Shown here piece by piece: positions 44,436-54,507 of a stretch of DNA of 64,000 nucleotides. Source of the stretch: Desemzia sp. RIT 804 (GTDB lineage Bacteria; Bacillota; Bacilli; Lactobacillales; Carnobacteriaceae); the NCBI RefSeq assembly GCF_016892605.1, contig NZ_JAFEMV010000005.1, positions 1 to 64,000 of the forward strand, given 5' to 3'. Positions within the stretch are counted from its first letter, which is position 1; every line of letters begins with the position of its first letter. The translations under genes were made by a program, and so were the position numbers. The notes beneath the pieces are model-generated. The model was not told where the DNA came from. It did no database searches and was given only the letters and a program-made list of their open reading frames with translations.

Positions 44436-44540
44436 TTTGTTGTCCTCATTTCTTATCTCTTCTCTTTCACTTAGTTTAGCATATTCTGTCTTTGAGTGGG
44501 AAGAAGTCTAGAAAAGAGGTACTAACAAAAAGAAAGCCGG

Positions 44541-44706
44541 TTCACAATGTTGTTTGTGAATTTTGCATGGATAAAAAAATAAGTGTAGAAAAAATAGTCA
44601 AATCAGAGATTAAAAAAGCTGGTAATTTAACAAGAAGATGTTATAATCTTATTATGTGAAACTTGACAATTTGTGAAACAGTTAATTTGTTAACGAATAT
44701 TGTGAA
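44541..44706 (+). promoter_or_regulatory. Rex-like half-sites upstream of rex
   Basis: TTCACAA..TTGTGAA is an inverted repeat at 44541-44558, and two further TTGTGAA half-sites lie at 44671-44677 and 44700-44706. Rex binds TTGTGAA-N4-TTCACAA, so the half-sites fit, but the order of the inverted pair is reversed. Autoregulation is possible but unproven. Confidence 0.35.
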
Positions 44707-44738
44707 TTTTAAATAGAAGAAAGTGAGTGAAGTGAACG

Positions 44739-45410
44739 ATGGGTTCAACGAATACAATACCTAAAGCAACAGCAAAGAGATTACCGATTTATTATAGATA
44801 TTTACGGTATTTGCATGAAGATGGAAAAGAACGTGTATCATCAACTGAATTAAGTGAAGCTGTGAAAGTGGATAGCGCTACAATTCGACGTGATTTTTCA
44901 TATTTCGGAGCCTTAGGAAAAAGAGGATATGGTTACGATGTTGAAAACTTGATGCATTTTTTCAGTAAAACACTGAAACAAGACCGATTAACAAACGTTG
45001 CATTAATTGGTGTAGGGAATTTAGGTCATGCTTTATTAAATTACAACTTCCATCAAGGAAACAACATGCGTATTAGTGCTGCATTTGATATCAACAAAGA
45101 AATCGTAGGAACGATTCAATCTGGAGTGCCTGTTTATCCAATGGAAGATATGGTGCAACAATTGAAAATGCAACAAATCGATGTCGTTATGCTGACAGTG
45201 CCTACTTCAGCAGCTCAAGATGCTACAAATAATTTAGTTGAAGCAGGCGTTAAAGGAATATTAAACTTTACACCTATTCGTATCTCTGTACCAGAAAATG
45301 TTAGAGTACAAAACGTTGATTTAGCTAATGAATTGCAGACTCTTATTTATTTCATTGATCACTATAAAGCAGACTCAGATGGTGAAGATATCTTATTGTC
45401 ACTAGACTAA
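44739..45410 (+). CDS. rex: redox-sensing transcriptional repressor Rex
   Basis: Rex senses the NADH/NAD+ ratio and represses fermentation and respiration genes. The 223-residue protein has an N-terminal winged helix ([21 protein letters not shown], then [22 protein letters not shown]) and a Rossmann domain with [12 protein letters not shown] near residue 86, and a C-terminal swapped helix with [11 protein letters not shown]. Single gene, facing YdiK and CPBP genes with a shared terminator. Confidence 0.96.
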   Translation: MGSTNTIPKATAKRLPIYYRYLRYLHEDGKERVSSTELSEAVKVDSATIRRDFSYFGALGKRGYGYDVENLMHFFSKTLKQDRLTNVALIGVGNLGHALLNYNFHQGNNMRISAAFDINKEIVGTIQSGVPVYPMEDMVQQLKMQQIDVVMLTVPTSAAQDATNNLVEAGVKGILNFTPIRISVPENVRVQNVDLANELQTLIYFIDHYKADSDGEDILLSLD

Positions 45411-45412
45411 AG

Positions 45413-45453
45413 AAAAAAGGCAACAAACCAATTAAGGTTTGCTGCCTTTTTTT
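45413..45453. terminator. bidirectional terminator of rex and ydiK-like
   Basis: AAAAAAGGCAACAAACC pairs with GGTTTGCTGCCTTTTTTT. The 3' end of the ydiK-like gene lies inside it. Confidence 0.88.
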
Positions 45454-45635
45454 AGTTTGAGATAGATTTGTAAAATTCTTGTGCCTTTTACAATATCTCT
45501 TGTTGCAAAGAGTACAGAAATGATAGAGAAAAATCCCCAACCAAACTCATTAACATAATCAATTGCAAACCAGATAAAAACAGCTGCAAGAATATAGTTG
45601 AAAACAATTTGGATAATAAAATCACTTTTTTTCAT
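45432..45635 (-). CDS. YdiK-like (DUF4305) small membrane protein
   Basis: A 67-residue protein with two hydrophobic helices (about residues 8-25 and 32-47), then RDIVKGTRILQIYLKLKKG, matching DUF4305 proteins such as B. subtilis YdiK, which also sits next to the CPBP gene ydiL and groES. Function unknown. Probably cotranscribed with the CPBP gene 35 bases upstream. Confidence 0.8.
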   Translation of the reverse strand: MKKSDFIIQIVFNYILAAVFIWFAIDYVNEFGWGFFSIISVLFATRDIVKGTRILQIYLKLKKGSKP

Positions 45636-45669
45636 TAACGTTAAAAGTTCCTTTCTAATATAGACACTA

Positions 45670-46326
45670 TTAGTATAGCAATAAGTTAGCTACTGTAACA
45701 GTAGCATTCATTAAAGCGTGAGCGATAATTGGAGCAGCGATAGATTTTGTCTTCCAGTACAAGTAACAAAAAACAAAGCCCATAACAGAATAAAGCAGGT
45801 AATGACCATCAAAGTGAATAAACGCAAATATCAATGAACTGATAACGGCAGCGCCGATACCTCCAGTAATGTCATATAAATAACCAAAAATAGCTTTTCT
45901 AAAGACAAACTCTTCCATAATAGGGCCAAAGATAGCGACTAAAATCAAGAAAATAGGGTATTGATTTACGATGAGAACGATATCTTCGGTATTTTGTGAC
46001 CCTGCAGGTATATTGAGTAAGAATGTTTCGATAAAAACCGCTAAGTATTGACTAGCAAAAGCTAAAAACATTCCTGCTATTCCCCAAAAAAGAATAGAAT
46101 TTTTAGAATTGCTTGGGGTGTTTTCTAAGCTATTGTCAAATGTAGATCGATGATTTACGACAAACATCAATAGAGCTCCAACAACAAAACCGATGATAGT
46201 GCCGTAAATATTTGCATCTAATAAGGCACTCTCGGGAACAAACAACAACAATATTACAGGGAAAAATTGAGCTATAATATAGATGAGAATGATTTTGGCA
46301 TATGGAGATTTGACTAAATTCTTCAT
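45670..46326 (-). CDS. CPBP family intramembrane metalloprotease (YdiL-like)
   Basis: A 218-residue membrane protein with about seven helices and the CPBP (Rce1-like, PF02517) motifs EEFVFRKAIF near residue 138, FAFIHFDGH near residue 175 and a C-terminal HALMN. Glu-Glu and the His residues form the predicted active site. Members process or protect against bacteriocins or act in signalling; the role here is unknown. Location next to groES matches ydiL. Confidence 0.9.
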   Translation of the reverse strand: MKNLVKSPYAKIILIYIIAQFFPVILLLFVPESALLDANIYGTIIGFVVGALLMFVVNHRSTFDNSLENTPSNSKNSILFWGIAGMFLAFASQYLAVFIETFLLNIPAGSQNTEDIVLIVNQYPIFLILVAIFGPIMEEFVFRKAIFGYLYDITGGIGAAVISSLIFAFIHFDGHYLLYSVMGFVFCYLYWKTKSIAAPIIAHALMNATVTVANLLLY

Positions 46327-46566
46327 GTGTTTAAAACCTTCTTTAAATAATTATTTACAGTTACACTAAAATGAGCAAGATCCAATAGATTTAAAATGGA
46401 TCTTAATAATGAGCCTGCATTTGGATATAAAACATTCTCAAAAAAAAGATGTTCAGTAAACAGTATAACATAAGTCTATTATCACTAAAGCAAATTTTGT
46501 TTTCTTCTTAAAGTATTTTAGGTTTAATAAGCGCTCTCTTTTTTCGTTTGCAGGAGTAAAAAAAAC

Positions 46567-46594
46567 TTGCAAATTTTGTATAGTTTGTTATGAT
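46567..46594 (+). promoter_or_regulatory. groESL promoter
   Basis: -35 TTGCAA (46567-46572), a 16-base spacer and -10 TATGAT (46589-46594). The remaining 46327-46566 interval has no gene; a short inverted repeat AGATCCA..TGGATCT lies at about 46380-46402. Confidence 0.7.
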
Positions 46595-46605
46595 GAAGAA
46601 GTAGT

Positions 46606-46632
46606 TTAGCACTCATTTGGATTGAGTGCTAA
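46606..46632 (+). promoter_or_regulatory. CIRCE operator (HrcA) of groESL
   Basis: TTAGCACTC-N9-GAGTGCTAA, an exact CIRCE element just after the -10 box. Confidence 0.95.
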
Positions 46633-46947
<315 letters not shown>

Positions 46948-46995
46948 ACATAAATAAAGACATGTACACGAATGAAAATCAATCTAATGAGGTGA

Positions 46996-48624
<1,629 letters not shown>

Positions 48625-48644
48625 TAAAGTTACAGTAAAACCAA

Positions 48645-48684
48645 AATAAAGGAGCAGGGCAAAAGCCTTACTCCTTTATTTTTT
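48645..48684 (+). terminator. groESL terminator
   Basis: AATAAAGGAG pairs with CTCCTTTATT around an inner GGGC/GCCT hairpin, followed by TTTT. Confidence 0.85.
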
Positions 48685-48702
48685 GCATATCTACTGTTAT
48701 GG

Positions 48703-48745
48703 TGTTGACAGAGAAATTCTTCCAGAAATTTCTAGAAGTTAGTGT
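48703..48745 (-). repeat. miniature remnant of the second structured repeat family
   Basis: GTTGACAGAGAAATTCTTCC is joined to AGAAATTTCTAGAAGTTAGTGTTT. The first part resembles the left end and the second the right end of the element at 58.84-59.05 kb, as if the middle had been deleted. It contains the stop codon of the DUF378 gene. Confidence 0.5.
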
Positions 48746-48951
48746 TTATTATTGTTTCTGGATAGCAATCCAAAGAATTTCAAGCAGTATAAAGCACAAA
48801 GACCAACGATGATATACACAATTTTAGATAAGAGAGCGTCTTGTCCGCCAAATAGAGTAGCTACTAAGTCAAATTCAAAAAGCCCCACCAACAACCAATT
48901 CAAACCACCAACAATCAACAAAGCTAAAGCAATACTGTCTAGAGTCTTCAT
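48739..48951 (-). CDS. DUF378 family membrane protein (YuzA-like)
   Basis: A 70-residue protein with two helices: LDSIALALLIVGGLNWLLVG, then IVYIIVGLCALYCLKF. GGLNWLLVGLFEFDLVATLFG is the DUF378 signature. Function unknown. The start at 48951 follows AAGGAGGGA. The last codons and TAA stop lie in sequence matching the edge of a repeat element. Confidence 0.88.
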   Translation of the reverse strand: MKTLDSIALALLIVGGLNWLLVGLFEFDLVATLFGGQDALLSKIVYIIVGLCALYCLKFFGLLSRNNNKH

Positions 48952-49070
48952 GTAGTATCCCTCCTTGCATGGTATGACTTTTAAATCACTATAAAAATAA
49001 CAGGGATACTGTGAATTGTCCAATGAATTGATTAGGGGAATTCCTTTAATGAATTACTCTATATGCTGCT

Positions 49071-49373
49071 CTAAACGGTTTGTTCCGCGCTCTGGTCTTA
49101 ACGTTTTGCTCCGTGCTCTGGTCTTAAACGCGTTGCGCAAAACAAACTTCCTGTAGTTTCATTTTATCTTTTTGTTGGGAAAAAGCACCCAACTAAAAGA
49201 TAAAAGTGAACCTCACGGAAGTCTAAGCGTTTTGCTCCACGCTCTGATTTTAGACGCGCTGCACAAACCAGACTTTCTATGATTTCATTTTGGCATTTTG
49301 TTGGGGAAAAGCACCCCAACTAAATGCCAAAAGCGAACTCTACGAAAGTCTAAACGGTTTGTTCCGCGCTCTC
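49071..49373 (-). repeat. class II hairpin repeats, two full units plus two tail fragments
   Basis: On the minus strand the full units begin at about 49373 and 49247. Each has GAGMGYGGARCAAAMCG.TTAGACTTYCG, a long imperfect stem and CTACAGGAAGT or CATAGAAAGTC, ending near GCGCAACGCG. Central stems differ: TTTTGGCATTTAGTTGGGG with CCCCAACAAAATGCCAAAA, and TTTTATCTTTTAGTTGGG with CCCAACAAAAAGATAAAA. Extra tails TTTGYTCCGYGCTCTGGTC are at 49077-49122. The first 24 bases are the 3' end of the thiolase gene. Confidence 0.85.
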
Positions 49374-50540
49374 GATAATCATTGCGATGCCTATTCCGCC
49401 TCCTACGCAGAGTGTGGCTAGGCCTCTTTTTTTATTGTTTTGCTTCATAGCATTTAGCAGAGTCACTAAAATGCGTGATCCTGATGCACCGATTGGATGT
49501 CCTAGCGCGATGGCTCCTCCGTGGATATTTATTTTCTCGCTAGGAAGCTCTAAGTCGCGGACGAGAGCAATACTTTGGGAAGCAAAGGCTTCATTGAATT
49601 CAAATAAATCAATATCATCTTTAGTAAAATTTGTTTTTTCAAATACTTTTTGGACAGCAGTGTAAGGGGCATAGCCCATGATTTCTGGGTCCGTTCCAAC
49701 TTCGGAATACCCTTTGATCGTAGCTAAATAAGGGATGTTCCTTTTCTCAGCTTCACTTTTAGCCATCAGCAAGACTGCGGCTGCGCCATCATTGATACCA
49801 GAAGCATTTCCAGCTGTTACTGTTCCGTCTTTTTTAAAAGCTGGACGCAGTTTTTGCAATTTTTCTATGGTCGTTTCTTTGCGAGGGTACTCATCTTCTG
49901 AAATAACTTGTGTTTGGCGTCTCATTTGTACAGTTACTGGCGCAATTTCATCCTTGAATAAACCATTTTCTTGGGCTGCTGCAGCTTTGATTTGCGAATT
50001 AAAGGCAAATTCATCTTGTTCTTCACGGCTAACATGGTAACGTTCAGCTACATTTTCGGCTGTGATCCCCATGTGCTGTTGATTGAATGCATCTGTTAAA
50101 CCATCATGCACTAAGCTGTCTATTGCTTGGATATTGCCTAGTTTGCTTCCAAAACGTTGATTTTTTAATAAGTAAGGAGCTTGAGACATATTTTCAGTTC
50201 CGCCAGCTAAAACAACTTTGGCGTCTCCAACTTGGATAGCTTGGCTAGCTAAAATGACAGCTTTCAACCCTGAACCACACACTTCATTTACCGTCATTGC
50301 AGGCACGGTGGTAGGGATTCCAGAATGAATCGAGATTTGGCGTGCAGGATTTTGTCCCAGACCTGCTTGAAGGACGTTTCCGAAAATCACTGAATCAACT
50401 GCTTCAGGCTGCAAATTAGAACGGTGTAAAGCTTCAGTAGCAGCAATTTTACCTAGTTGAATAGCAGATGTATCTTTGAAAACTCCTCCTAAAGATCCAA
50501 TTGGTGTACGCACTGCGCTGACGATAACAACTTCTTCCAT
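49350..50540 (-). CDS. thiolase (acetyl-CoA C-acetyltransferase)
   Basis: Condenses two acetyl-CoA to acetoacetyl-CoA, the first step of the mevalonate pathway. The 396-residue protein has Cys88 in NEVCGSGLKA, NEAFASQS near residue 320, the catalytic His in GGAIALGHPIGASG and the second Cys in LATLCVGGG. In enterococci this domain is fused to HMG-CoA reductase (MvaE); here it is separate, with mvaS and mvaA nearby. The C-terminus IIESAEQTV is unusual, because its last seven codons and stop lie in a hairpin repeat. GGAGGAGAG precedes the start. Confidence 0.93.
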   Translation of the reverse strand: MEEVVIVSAVRTPIGSLGGVFKDTSAIQLGKIAATEALHRSNLQPEAVDSVIFGNVLQAGLGQNPARQISIHSGIPTTVPAMTVNEVCGSGLKAVILASQAIQVGDAKVVLAGGTENMSQAPYLLKNQRFGSKLGNIQAIDSLVHDGLTDAFNQQHMGITAENVAERYHVSREEQDEFAFNSQIKAAAAQENGLFKDEIAPVTVQMRRQTQVISEDEYPRKETTIEKLQKLRPAFKKDGTVTAGNASGINDGAAAVLLMAKSEAEKRNIPYLATIKGYSEVGTDPEIMGYAPYTAVQKVFEKTNFTKDDIDLFEFNEAFASQSIALVRDLELPSEKINIHGGAIALGHPIGASGSRILVTLLNAMKQNNKKRGLATLCVGGGIGIAMIIESAEQTV

Positions 50541-50771
50541 ATTTGCTCTCCTCCATGACTACTTTTTATAGTAATAAGTTTTGATAATTCTATTTTACGA
50601 TAAATTCAGCAAAATACAGTATAAGTTTTCTTTAAAAACTACAAACTGCATCATTTTATAAGTTATTGTTAAATTTCGTGTGTCTCAGTTGTGTTTTGAA
50701 GAAGGATGTTTTATCGTTAAAGTGGATTAGATTCGTCGAGTAATCTATTATGAATAAAAGGAGATATCGAC

Positions 50772-51944
50772 TTGAATATTGGGATAGATAAAATTGGTTT
50801 TTATACACCTCATACATTTATTGATATGGTGAAGTTGGCAGAAGCTCGAGGAGTGGATCCAGCAAAATATACGATTGGTATTGGACAAGAACAAATGGCT
50901 GTCTCGCCTGTTACTCAAGATGCAGTGACATTAGCGGCTAATGCAGCTTTAAGAATTTTAGATAAAGAAGATTTAAAAAAAATAGATTTTGTCATTTTTG
51001 GAACTGAATCTGGGATCGATAGCTCTAAATCAGCTGCAGTTTATGTGCATGATTTATTGGGTATCCAATCAAGTGCTCGTTCTATTGAGATCAAGCAAGC
51101 ATGCTATGGAGCAACAGCGGGAATTCAGTTAGCCAAAGGGCACATTGCTTTACATCCTGAAAGCCGTGTATTGGTTTTAGGATCAGATATTTCTAGATAT
51201 GGTCTAAGATCATCTGGAGAAGTAACCCAAGGAGCAGGAGCAGTCGCAATGGTCATCAGCGCCAATCCACGTATTTTAAGTCTAGGAGATCAAAGTGCTT
51301 ACCTGACAAATGACATCATGGATTTTTGGAGACCAACTTATTCGGACACTGCTTATGTAGACGGAAAATTTTCAAATGAACAATACATTGCTTTCTTTTT
51401 AAATACCTGGGAACAATTTAAATCTCAAACCGACATGACGATAGCTGATTTTGAAGCAATGTGTTTCCATTTGCCGTATACAAAAATGGGCATGAAAGCG
51501 ATGCGGGAAATATTTGATGAAGGTACTGAAGAAGATCAAAAACGATTAACAGACCATTATCAATTGAGTACAATATACAATAAAAATGTAGGAAACATTT
51601 ATACCGGTTCGTTGTATTTAAGTTTGATTTCACTATTGGAAAACGATACTAGTTTAAAAGCTGGAAATCGAATAGGGTTGTTTAGTTATGGTTCTGGAGC
51701 TGTTGGAGAATTCTTTACAGGAACACTGCAACCAGAATTTAGAGAAGCGTTAGCGGAAGCTGAGCACAAGAACTTATTTGCGGAGCGAGAAGAAGTTTCA
51801 ATCGAGAAATATGAAGAAATATTCAGCGAGGTTTTACCAGTCGATGGGACAAATCTTCAATTAGATATTGAAAGTGACCCAGCGACTATTTGTGTCGCAG
51901 GAATCGAAGAGCACAAAAGATTGTATGTCAATAAAAGTAGATAA
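50772..51944 (+). CDS. mvaS: hydroxymethylglutaryl-CoA synthase
   Basis: Condenses acetyl-CoA with acetoacetyl-CoA to HMG-CoA. The 390-residue protein has the acetylated nucleophile Cys111 in IKQACYGATAG, the catalytic Glu near residue 80 in FGTESGIDSSKS, and CFHLPYTKMGMKA with the catalytic His near residue 235. It starts at TTG after AAAGGAGA, divergent from the thiolase across about 230 bases. A terminator follows. Confidence 0.96.
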   Translation: MNIGIDKIGFYTPHTFIDMVKLAEARGVDPAKYTIGIGQEQMAVSPVTQDAVTLAANAALRILDKEDLKKIDFVIFGTESGIDSSKSAAVYVHDLLGIQSSARSIEIKQACYGATAGIQLAKGHIALHPESRVLVLGSDISRYGLRSSGEVTQGAGAVAMVISANPRILSLGDQSAYLTNDIMDFWRPTYSDTAYVDGKFSNEQYIAFFLNTWEQFKSQTDMTIADFEAMCFHLPYTKMGMKAMREIFDEGTEEDQKRLTDHYQLSTIYNKNVGNIYTGSLYLSLISLLENDTSLKAGNRIGLFSYGSGAVGEFFTGTLQPEFREALAEAEHKNLFAEREEVSIEKYEEIFSEVLPVDGTNLQLDIESDPATICVAGIEEHKRLYVNKSR

Positions 51945-51950
51945 TAGCAA

Positions 51951-51988
51951 AAGGGCTGTCTCAAAATAATATGAGACAGCCTTTTTTT
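51951..51988 (+). terminator. mvaS terminator
   Basis: GGCTGTCTCA and TGAGACAGCC flank AAATAATA, followed by TTTTTTT. Confidence 0.92.
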
Positions 51989-52004
51989 GGTATTTATTTT
52001 ATAG

Positions 52005-52110
52005 CGCTGATAAAGGAATTTCTTCCCGAATGAAGATGATTGGGTGAGAGCCGCGGGACTAAAAGTGACTTATTCAGCATGAATCTTCTCTTGATTTTTT
52101 AATCCGTAAC
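52005..52110 (+). repeat. partial copy of the second structured repeat family
   Basis: TAGCGCTGATAAAGGAATTTC and GTGAGAGCCGCGGGACT align with TAGCGTTGGTAAAGAAATTTC and ACGGAGAGCCATGGGACT of the element at 58.84 kb. The right half is absent or unrecognisable. Confidence 0.5.
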
Positions 52111-52170
52111 ATCCATAAAAAGAAATCCCAGAACATGATTTGCTATGGATACTGAATTTAGGTCTTTTTT

Positions 52171-52320
52171 TTAAAAGGTTTTATCGCCAATTTTAAAGCT
52201 GTTGCTTTCATCATCTAGTAATGCTGGAATGATGTATTTCATTTCTCGACGGTCAACAGTACACACTTCAATAAAGTAATCGTTATATGCAATATCTATT
52301 TCAATCATACGAGCAATCAT
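52171..52320 (-). CDS. 49-residue protein of unknown function downstream of mvaA
   Basis: A short frame on the mvaA strand, starting 16 bases after its stop. It begins MIARMIEIDIAYNDYF, continues with EVCTVDRREMKYIIPALLD and ends FKIGDKTF, a soluble acidic sequence. AGAAGAG precedes the first ATG; a second in-frame ATG at 52308 is possible. I do not recognise it. Its position suggests cotranscription with mvaA. Confidence 0.45.
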   Translation of the reverse strand: MIARMIEIDIAYNDYFIEVCTVDRREMKYIIPALLDDESNSFKIGDKTF

Positions 52321-52336
52321 TCAAGTACTCTTCTTT

Positions 52337-53626
52337 TTATTGGCGATATTCTTCTAATAGCTTTTCAGCAGTTGCTAAATTCATGTTTTCAGCTTGTTTT
52401 AATTTGCGAGACAACCAGTCGATCTCTTCGCTTTTAGCACCTGCGCTGATGGCTAAAGAGCGGGACTGCAATCCCATGTGGCCTTTTTGGATGCCTTCTG
52501 TGACAAGGGCTTTGATAGCTGCTAGATTTTGAGCCAATCCAACTGACACAATGATCGATTCCAGTTCAGCTGCGTTTTCGTAGTGTAAAATAGCTTTGGT
52601 CATTTTAGCAGCTGGATGGAACGAGATTGAACCGCCAACTGTCCCAATAGGTAAAGGCAGTGTCAGACTTCCCAACAAGTCGCCATTCTCCGCTTTTTTC
52701 CATTGAGACAAAGAGCGGTATTGACCGCTTTTAGAGGCATACGCATGGATACCAGCTGATATCGCGCGCCAATCATTTCCGGAAGCGATAATAATGCCGT
52801 CGATTCCGTTCATGATGCCTTTATTATGCGTCACCGCACGATAAGGATCCACATAAGCGAATTGGTAAGCATCAATGATGCGGTCTCGTACTTCTTCGCC
52901 GCTAAAAGCCCCTTTTTGCAGGTGTTCAACTGGAATACGACAAGTAGCAGTAGCCAGACATTCTGTTGCATAATTAGAAAGAATTCCCATCAAAGCTTTA
53001 CTTTGCGTCAGTTCCTCAACGTAAGGAATAATACCTTCCATCATCGTATTAATAATATTGGCTCCCATGGCTTCTAAGGTTTTGATATGCAAATGAAGAA
53101 CAATAAATTCCGGCGTATTTTCTAACTCATCGGTTTTAATGTGGCGAACTTCTAGTTTTACGGCTCCGCCGCCGCGTTTCACGATAGAAGGGTGAGCTTG
53201 ATTGGCTGTCTGTATGATTTCAGCTTCTTTATCAGTAAGCAGTTGAAGAGTTTCTGCTGCGTGAGGCGGGTTCTTCAAAGCAACTTGACCAATCATGATC
53301 CGATCGGTCGTTGTTGCTGTAAAACCGCCTGCTTGTTTGATGGTCTTAGCAGCAGAACTGGCAGCAGCTATCACTGAAGGTTCTTCGATCGCCATTGGCA
53401 CCACATAGTCTTTTCCATTGATCAAAAAGTTCAATGCTGCTCCGTAAGGCAATTCATAAGTAGCTAATTGGTTTTCGATCATATTGTTCGCCGCATCTTT
53501 TGACAAATGCATTCCTAATTCCAACTGGCTTTTTTTGTCTGCTGTCAATACGTCGGCGTCTAATAAAGCCTGTATACGTTCAATTCGGTTTTTAGTGTAA
53601 AACCTGTTTAAATACGAATAGTCCAT
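52337..53626 (-). CDS. mvaA: hydroxymethylglutaryl-CoA reductase (class II, degradative-type)
   Basis: Reduces HMG-CoA to mevalonate. The protein of about 429 residues begins YSYLNRFYTKNRIERI and carries ENQLATYELPYGAALNFLING with the catalytic Glu, MGANIINTMMEG, the catalytic Lys region NKGIMNGIDGIIIASGNDWRA, and the C-terminal HMGLQSRSLAI with the catalytic His. Bacterial class II length and layout. Of two adjacent ATGs the second (53626) has better spacing to AAAGGAGC. It is not fused to the thiolase. Confidence 0.95.
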   Translation of the reverse strand: MDYSYLNRFYTKNRIERIQALLDADVLTADKKSQLELGMHLSKDAANNMIENQLATYELPYGAALNFLINGKDYVVPMAIEEPSVIAAASSAAKTIKQAGGFTATTTDRIMIGQVALKNPPHAAETLQLLTDKEAEIIQTANQAHPSIVKRGGGAVKLEVRHIKTDELENTPEFIVLHLHIKTLEAMGANIINTMMEGIIPYVEELTQSKALMGILSNYATECLATATCRIPVEHLQKGAFSGEEVRDRIIDAYQFAYVDPYRAVTHNKGIMNGIDGIIIASGNDWRAISAGIHAYASKSGQYRSLSQWKKAENGDLLGSLTLPLPIGTVGGSISFHPAAKMTKAILHYENAAELESIIVSVGLAQNLAAIKALVTEGIQKGHMGLQSRSLAISAGAKSEEIDWLSRKLKQAENMNLATAEKLLEEYRQ

Positions 53627-53686
53627 CATAAGCTCCTTTAAATAGTGGTGTATATACGTTTATAGTAGCATATTTAGATTGTTTAA

Positions 53687-53727
53687 CGAATAAAATCCCG
53701 AACACGGTATCAGGTTTTATTCATTCG
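53687..53727 (-). terminator. possible terminator after msrA
   Basis: GAATAAAATCC pairs with GGTTTTATTC. A second inverted repeat AGTTCA..TGAACT lies at about 53764-53796. Both lie between msrA and mvaA. Confidence 0.4.
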
Positions 53728-53830
53728 ATCACAGTAATCCAATCAAAAAGCCAAGAATCTCAGCAGTTCATTGCGTATCATTTGCCGCACTGAACTATTA
53801 GAATTCTCAACTCCTTAATAGAGTGAAACC

Positions 53831-54481
53831 TTACCAACGAATCTTATCGATCGTCTCCAATAACAACTCTGTATCAGCCTCAGTTAATCCCCAATGAGTG
53901 ATTTCTTTTTTGATATCGGGCAACTGGCCGCGCTCACGAACAAATCCGTTTAATCGAGCCGCAAGAGTAGAGTGGATAAATGAAGCTTCATCGGGAAAGA
54001 GATTTTTTATCGCCTCTGTGGCCCCTTTAAAACGTCTTAAAAAGTACTTTTGGTGATAATCTTCAGCCTTATAAAAATGAGTGAAGCATTGAAATTCGGT
54101 TTGGATTTCTTTTCCTTGAACTTGTTCAAGTTCTAGATGCACTTTTTTAGCCGCTTCATATTGGTCTTCATTCCGATAAAACAAAATGGAAATGTATTGC
54201 CGCTCTTTATAAAAACGATCTTTGGTAGCATCGTGACTTTCCCAAAATAGACGGACCAAGTGCTCATAAGAAATAATTTCGGGATTAAAAGTAATATCTA
54301 CCGTTTCGGAGTGGTCGCCCATCTTTCGGTAAGTAGGGTCTACACTCGTACCGCCAGCGTAACCGACTTCCGTTTGGGTCACTCCCTGCAGACTTCCAAA
54401 CAGGCTGTCTGGTCCCCAAAAGCAGCCCATACTGAAAGTTGCTTTCTCAAAGACAGAAGTTTGTTCATTTAAGTGTGTCAT
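53831..54481 (-). CDS. msrA: peptide-methionine (S)-S-oxide reductase
   Basis: MsrA reduces methionine-S-sulfoxide in proteins. The 216-residue protein has the catalytic GCFWGPD (Cys20), VGYAGGTSVDPTYRKMGDHSETV, and AEDYHQKYF near residue 137. It is about 40 residues longer than most MsrA, because of a C-terminal extension from about residue 160 (FVRERGQLPDIKKEITHWGL). The start at 54481 follows GAGGTGAAAG. The YwbE-like gene lies 26 bases upstream on the same strand. Confidence 0.94.
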   Translation of the reverse strand: MTHLNEQTSVFEKATFSMGCFWGPDSLFGSLQGVTQTEVGYAGGTSVDPTYRKMGDHSETVDITFNPEIISYEHLVRLFWESHDATKDRFYKERQYISILFYRNEDQYEAAKKVHLELEQVQGKEIQTEFQCFTHFYKAEDYHQKYFLRRFKGATEAIKNLFPDEASFIHSTLAARLNGFVRERGQLPDIKKEITHWGLTEADTELLLETIDKIRW

Positions 54482-54507
54482 TTCTTTCACCTCTTCGGTT
54501 CTTGTTC

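Noticed and set aside
44568-44660. 30-codon frame beginning MDKKISVEKIVKSE upstream of rex
   Set aside because: No Shine-Dalgarno sequence, and it overlaps likely regulatory sequence. Composition alone does not support a gene.
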